This document shows positions 18,154 through 20,769 of a stretch of DNA of 20,769 nt, one piece after another. The position numbers and the translations under genes were made by a program. The notes under the pieces are model-generated. The model had not been told where the DNA came from, made no database searches, and saw nothing but the letters and a program-made list of their open reading frames with translations. The stretch comes from Larix sibirica. Taxonomy: Eukaryota > Streptophyta > Pinopsida > Pinales > Pinaceae. Location of the stretch: the NCBI GenBank assembly GCA_004151065.3, contig NWUY0300003588.1:53333-74101 (forward strand), given 5' to 3'. Each line of letters opens with the position of its first letter. The first letter of the stretch is position 1.

Positions 18154-18933
18154 CTATAACTTCGAGAGGATTTTGTATGAAGTGTTACAAAGGGAGATAG
18201 GTCTGAATCTTGCAATTGAGGTTGTAATGTTGTCTTTTGGAATGAGAGCCAGGAAGGAGGAGTTTGTGGCTCCCCCAATCTTGTCCTTTTTCTTGGTCCA
18301 ATTGAGCATTCTCCTCAGATCATCCTTGATTAAATCCCAAGCAGCTCTATAGAAGTTAATGGTGAAGCCTTCTGGGCCTGGGGCTTTGTCCGGATGGAGG
18401 GCCCAAATAACACTTCTAATTTCATGTTCTGTAATTTGCTTATCTAAGTCATAAATATCATAATCAGAAATGAGGGGAGGAATACCTGAGAGGAACTCCG
18501 CTTGGGCTGCCGGGTCGGCTTCATTACTATCTGTGTAGAGTCTTTGAAAGTGATCAAAAGCGTGCGCTTTAATTTCCTCGTGTCCCTCTATCTGGTTGCC
18601 ATTGTTGTCTTTTATATCTCTTATTGAGTTGAAACTGTACCGAGCTTTGGTTTGCTTATGGAAGTACTCAGTGTTACTATCCCCAGCTTTGAGCCAAGTC
18701 TGTCTATATTTAATCCTCCAGGTCACCTCCTCTTTCCTAGCAGCGCTGAGTATTTGCAGGTTAAGATCCTTCTCCAGATTTAGAGAAGAGGCGGTGATTT
18801 CACTTTCTTCCATGCTATGGTGAAGGGCGGCAAGGTCCGATTGGAGTTTTTTTTGTTGTAGCCAGGACTCTTGTAGTGCGTTTTGGCCCAAATTTTTAAG
18901 ACTATTTTCACTACTCGAAGTTTGCATTCCCAA
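18154..18933 (-). pseudogene. LINE ORF2 linker and RT N-terminal region
   Basis: This ORF2 segment lies between endonuclease and RT core. It shows the plant LINE hallmarks WLKAGDSNTEYFHKQ, HPDKAPGPEGFTINFYRAAW and LALIPKDNITT..FRPISLCNTSYKI. The coding frame really enters here from the upstream frame at an A8 run on the minus strand (18847-18854), so the ATG at 18933 is not a start. It ends in a TAG at 18154 just after SYKILSKL, where a missing base pushes the RT core into the next frame. Confidence 0.9.
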
Positions 18934-19762
18934 TTGTAGCTAGGCGAGCCATGGAAACTAGTACTTCGAGTATTTTGAATCATAGGTAAAAGCTCCTTGT
19001 TTTGCAACCATAAAAGATTGAAACGAAATGGGATAGGACCTTTAGATTCTGGAGCTTGGATAAGAAGGAATATAGGCTTATGATCCGAGGAAGCTGAAGG
19101 GATGGCAAGCACAGAGAGAAGGATATTTTTAAGGAGAAAAGTCGAACTAACCAGGAATCTGTCTAACTTAGCAGCAATGTGCCCAGACCCCACACGCCTG
19201 TTGCTCCAAGTAAATTTCCCATTTTTCATTTCTACATCTATCAAATCTAACAAAGAAATTAGATCCTCCAGTTTTCCCCGTAGGGATCCCAAACCCTGGA
19301 GCCTCCGCGCTTGTCTTGCTGAGTTCGGGTGACGTTGGAATCTCTAGCGATTACCACATCCTTGCCGAGTAACTCATCTTTGAGGTTGATCAGATCTTCC
19401 CAAAACTAATCTTTATCCTTGTAGTGTGTAGGATCGTATACATTGCATATGTAAGAAGATAAATTGTGTTTGTTATCATGGATTTCTAATAGAAGCCAAT
19501 GCTTATTTTTTTTTAAAGAATTGATCCGGAGATTGCTTGAAAGAAAGGTAGCAATTCCCCCAGAGGCACCTGTAGAACTTTGTGTCATTCCATGACTATC
19601 CTTCCAGAAGTGACGCGAGAGCTCTAAGACCTCGTCGTCGGGCATTTTTGTCTCCTGTAACAATACCAAGTCTGGTTTTTCGGTTTTAATTAAATCCTTC
19701 AGTGCCTCAACTTTACGAGCACCGCCCAGACCTCTACAGTTCCAGGAGACGATTTTTATCAT
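18847..19762 (-). pseudogene. LINE ORF2 AP-endonuclease domain
   Basis: APE-like endonuclease that nicks the target DNA to prime reverse transcription. ORF2 starts at the ATG 19760-19762: MIKIVSWNCRGLGG (conserved Asn 8) and LVLLQETKMP (catalytic Glu 37). A TAG at 19406-19408 follows THYKDKD. The same frame continues with LLGKDVVIARDSN, then shifts near 19270-19300 into the frame with GKFTWSNRR, KLDRFLVS and SASSDHKPI (catalytic Asp-His pair). The order N, E, D-N, S-D-H is complete, although the usual GDFN reads RDSN. The frame changes again at the A8 run 18847-18854. Confidence 0.92.
19759..19762 (-). promoter_or_regulatory. ORF1 stop / ORF2 start overlap (ATGA)
   Basis: On the minus strand ORF1 ends with AAGAAATGA and ORF2 begins with the ATG in the same four bases (TGA 19759-19761, ATG 19760-19762). 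Such an overlap permits translation of ORF2 by termination and reinitiation, as shown for some other non-LTR elements with overlapping stop and start codons. That it works this way here is an inference. Confidence 0.65.
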
Positions 19763-20769
19763 TTCTTATTGGACTGTGACCCTGCCCGAGCTTTGTTGTC
19801 CGGTTTGTTCCCTCCCTGATTCTTGTTGGAGAGGAGGAGTCTTGTTTCTTCAATATTTTTTTGCCTTCTTAGATCTAGTTCCCTTTCAGCTTCTTGCTCC
19901 TGGAGGTATCTCTGCATCTTTCTTCCCCTTGTGTTGGGGATTGAGAGAACGTCCTGTGGATCCATGGTCTCTTGAGATGACGAGGGTTCCGGGGAGTAAA
20001 TCTGTGTTATTAATGTGCTTTTTTTTAATCTATTCGTCCAAGTTCCTCCATGGGTGAGCTCTCGTTCTTAGGTCACGCTTGTTGTATCTTTGGTGGGTTC
20101 CAGGGGGGCAGTCTCTACATCTCCATATTTTTCTATTTCTTCATAGATCTGACCGGGGATTTCTCCCTCTTCGAGTGCCAAGGATTGGAATTGATTGATG
20201 TTGGAGGCAATGCTCACAGCTTGATCCTTCTCATTGATTTTCTCAATCCTCTCCTTTTCCGTGTTTTTTTCCACATTTGTGCGAGGTGTTGTGGAGTTGG
20301 TCTTCCTCTCTTGCTTTGTTTCCAACTTTCTTCTTGCGCAGAGTCCTGAGTTTCCTAAATGACTTTTGGATAGTTTTTTACGAAATGGACATATTCATGG
20401 CATTTCTTACATTTAAAGGGTAGTTGCTCATAGTCTACTTTATGCATGTGTTCCCATCCTTCCATTTGTAGATTGACGACTTCCGGCAGACCTTTTTCTA
20501 AATATACTTCAACACAAATACGAGTGCAGGAGAATAAAGGCCCTTTAGGCTCAGCTTTATCTATGAAGGTTCCAAGGGCATTTCCTATTGCCTACAGGGT
20601 TTCATCGTTCTAGCAATGGAGGGGAAGATGAGGAAGTCAAACCCAAACAAGTACGACTGAGGGGACGTCTTTTTCCGGGTCAAAGGAAAGGCTCCATCGA
20701 TTAAGATAGAGGCCACGAGTACCCAGAAAATACGGCCCGCTTCTAAAAATTAGGTCTCTATCAATCTTA
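19759..20769 (-). pseudogene. LINE ORF1: DUF4283-like domain and CCHC zinc knuckle, broken, partial
   Basis: Gag-like nucleic-acid-binding protein of plant LINEs, entering from beyond the right edge. At 20640-20750 the frame reads SGPYFLGTRGLYLNRW and DPEKDVPSVVLVWV, typical of the DUF4283 region. It is interrupted by stops at 20637-20639 (TGA), 20610-20612 and 20592-20594 (TAG). CVEVYLEKGLPEVV and DYEQLPFK lead to the zinc knuckle (20370-20411), CKKCHEYVHFVKNY, in which the final Cys of CX2CX4HX4C is Tyr. A TAG follows at 20355-20357. A frameshift near 20300-20325 leads to QFQSLALEEGEIPG, a TAA at 20068-20070, then MDPQDVLSIPNTRGRK and the basic C-terminus ending at 19759. Confidence 0.88.

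Larger units (their letters stand above)
15208..18344. repeat. Direct repeat of 3137 bp, second copy (left end of next contig)
   Basis: This is the counterpart of 12070-15206. It starts directly after the N, and its right neighbour (18345 onwards) continues ORF2 correctly toward the endonuclease. The order right of the N is therefore the true one for the 5' part of the LINE, while 11675-12069 gives the true 3' end. Confidence 0.92.
11675..20769 (-). mobile_element. Large plant L1-type LINE, decayed, running off the right edge
   Basis: The element lies on the minus strand. The A-tail is the T11 at 11675-11685. Going 5' to 3': ORF1 (from beyond 20769 to 19759), ORF2 with endonuclease, RT, zf-RVT and RNase H, a third frame with a coiled coil, and a 276-bp 3' UTR (11686-11961). 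As printed it spans 9.1 kb, but 12070-15206 is repeated at 15208-18344 across an N. Without the repeat it is about 5.96 kb. The left flank AGATGACAAAG (11664-11674) would be the target-site duplication; the partner copy lies outside the window. All frames are interrupted, so the copy is not functional as printed. Confidence 0.93.

Noticed and set aside
12070-18344. A true segmental or tandem duplication inside the LINE
   Set aside because: The junction carries the only N, the repeat ends exactly at it on both sides, and identity is close to total. Assembly overlap explains all of this more simply.
1-20769. tRNA, rRNA, CRISPR or bacterial operon features
   Set aside because: None seen. The tRNA-like boxes at 9340-9394 do not form a convincing tRNA gene, and the content is that of plant nuclear repeats.

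Overview
The window reads as nuclear DNA of a seed plant, most likely a gymnosperm such as a conifer (inference). It is AT-rich and holds no intact gene. It carries decayed plant L1-type LINEs with the typical order of zinc-knuckle gag-like ORF1, AP-endonuclease, reverse transcriptase, zf-RVT and RNase H. It also has a long complex satellite array and remnants of other repeat-encoded proteins. Nothing indicates a bacterial, organellar or viral origin.

Layout. 1-475: AT-rich, with one imperfect hairpin. 476-580: short LINE 3' end on +. 641-1323: three small tandem repeats (periods 83, 46 and about 57/125). 1324-2954: no gene, three hairpins. 2977-4588: a 5'-truncated LINE on the minus strand with an exact 12-bp target-site duplication, carrying a broken RNase H and a further coiled-coil reading frame. 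4601-5000: target DNA rich in a CTCRATYRAG motif. 5001-8156: four tandem units of about 870 bp. 8979-10166: broken Cys/His-rich transposon protein, possibly split by a tRNA-like SINE. 10240-10560: GGTGC/GCACC-rich stretch. 10658-11674: degenerate ORF, interrupted by the next LINE. 11675-20769: a long minus-strand LINE, 3' end at the poly-T of 11675, running off the right edge inside ORF1.

The large LINE looks longer than it is. Bases 12070-15206 recur at 15208-18344, and the single N at 15207 sits exactly on the junction. This is the signature of two overlapping contigs joined end to end without merging. Removing one copy leaves about 5.96 kb, a normal size for a plant LINE. Reading 5' to 3' on the minus strand it holds: ORF1 (19759-20769), an ATGA stop/start overlap, ORF2 (endonuclease, RT, zf-RVT, a deletion, RNase H), then a third reading frame of 311 codons with a C4 zinc-ribbon-like motif and a coiled coil, then a 276-bp 3' UTR and the A-tail. 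The smaller LINE at 2977-4588 has the same RNase H, coiled-coil ORF, UTR, A-tail order. A third ORF downstream of RNase H may therefore be a trait of this LINE lineage, and it is the most interesting biological signal here.
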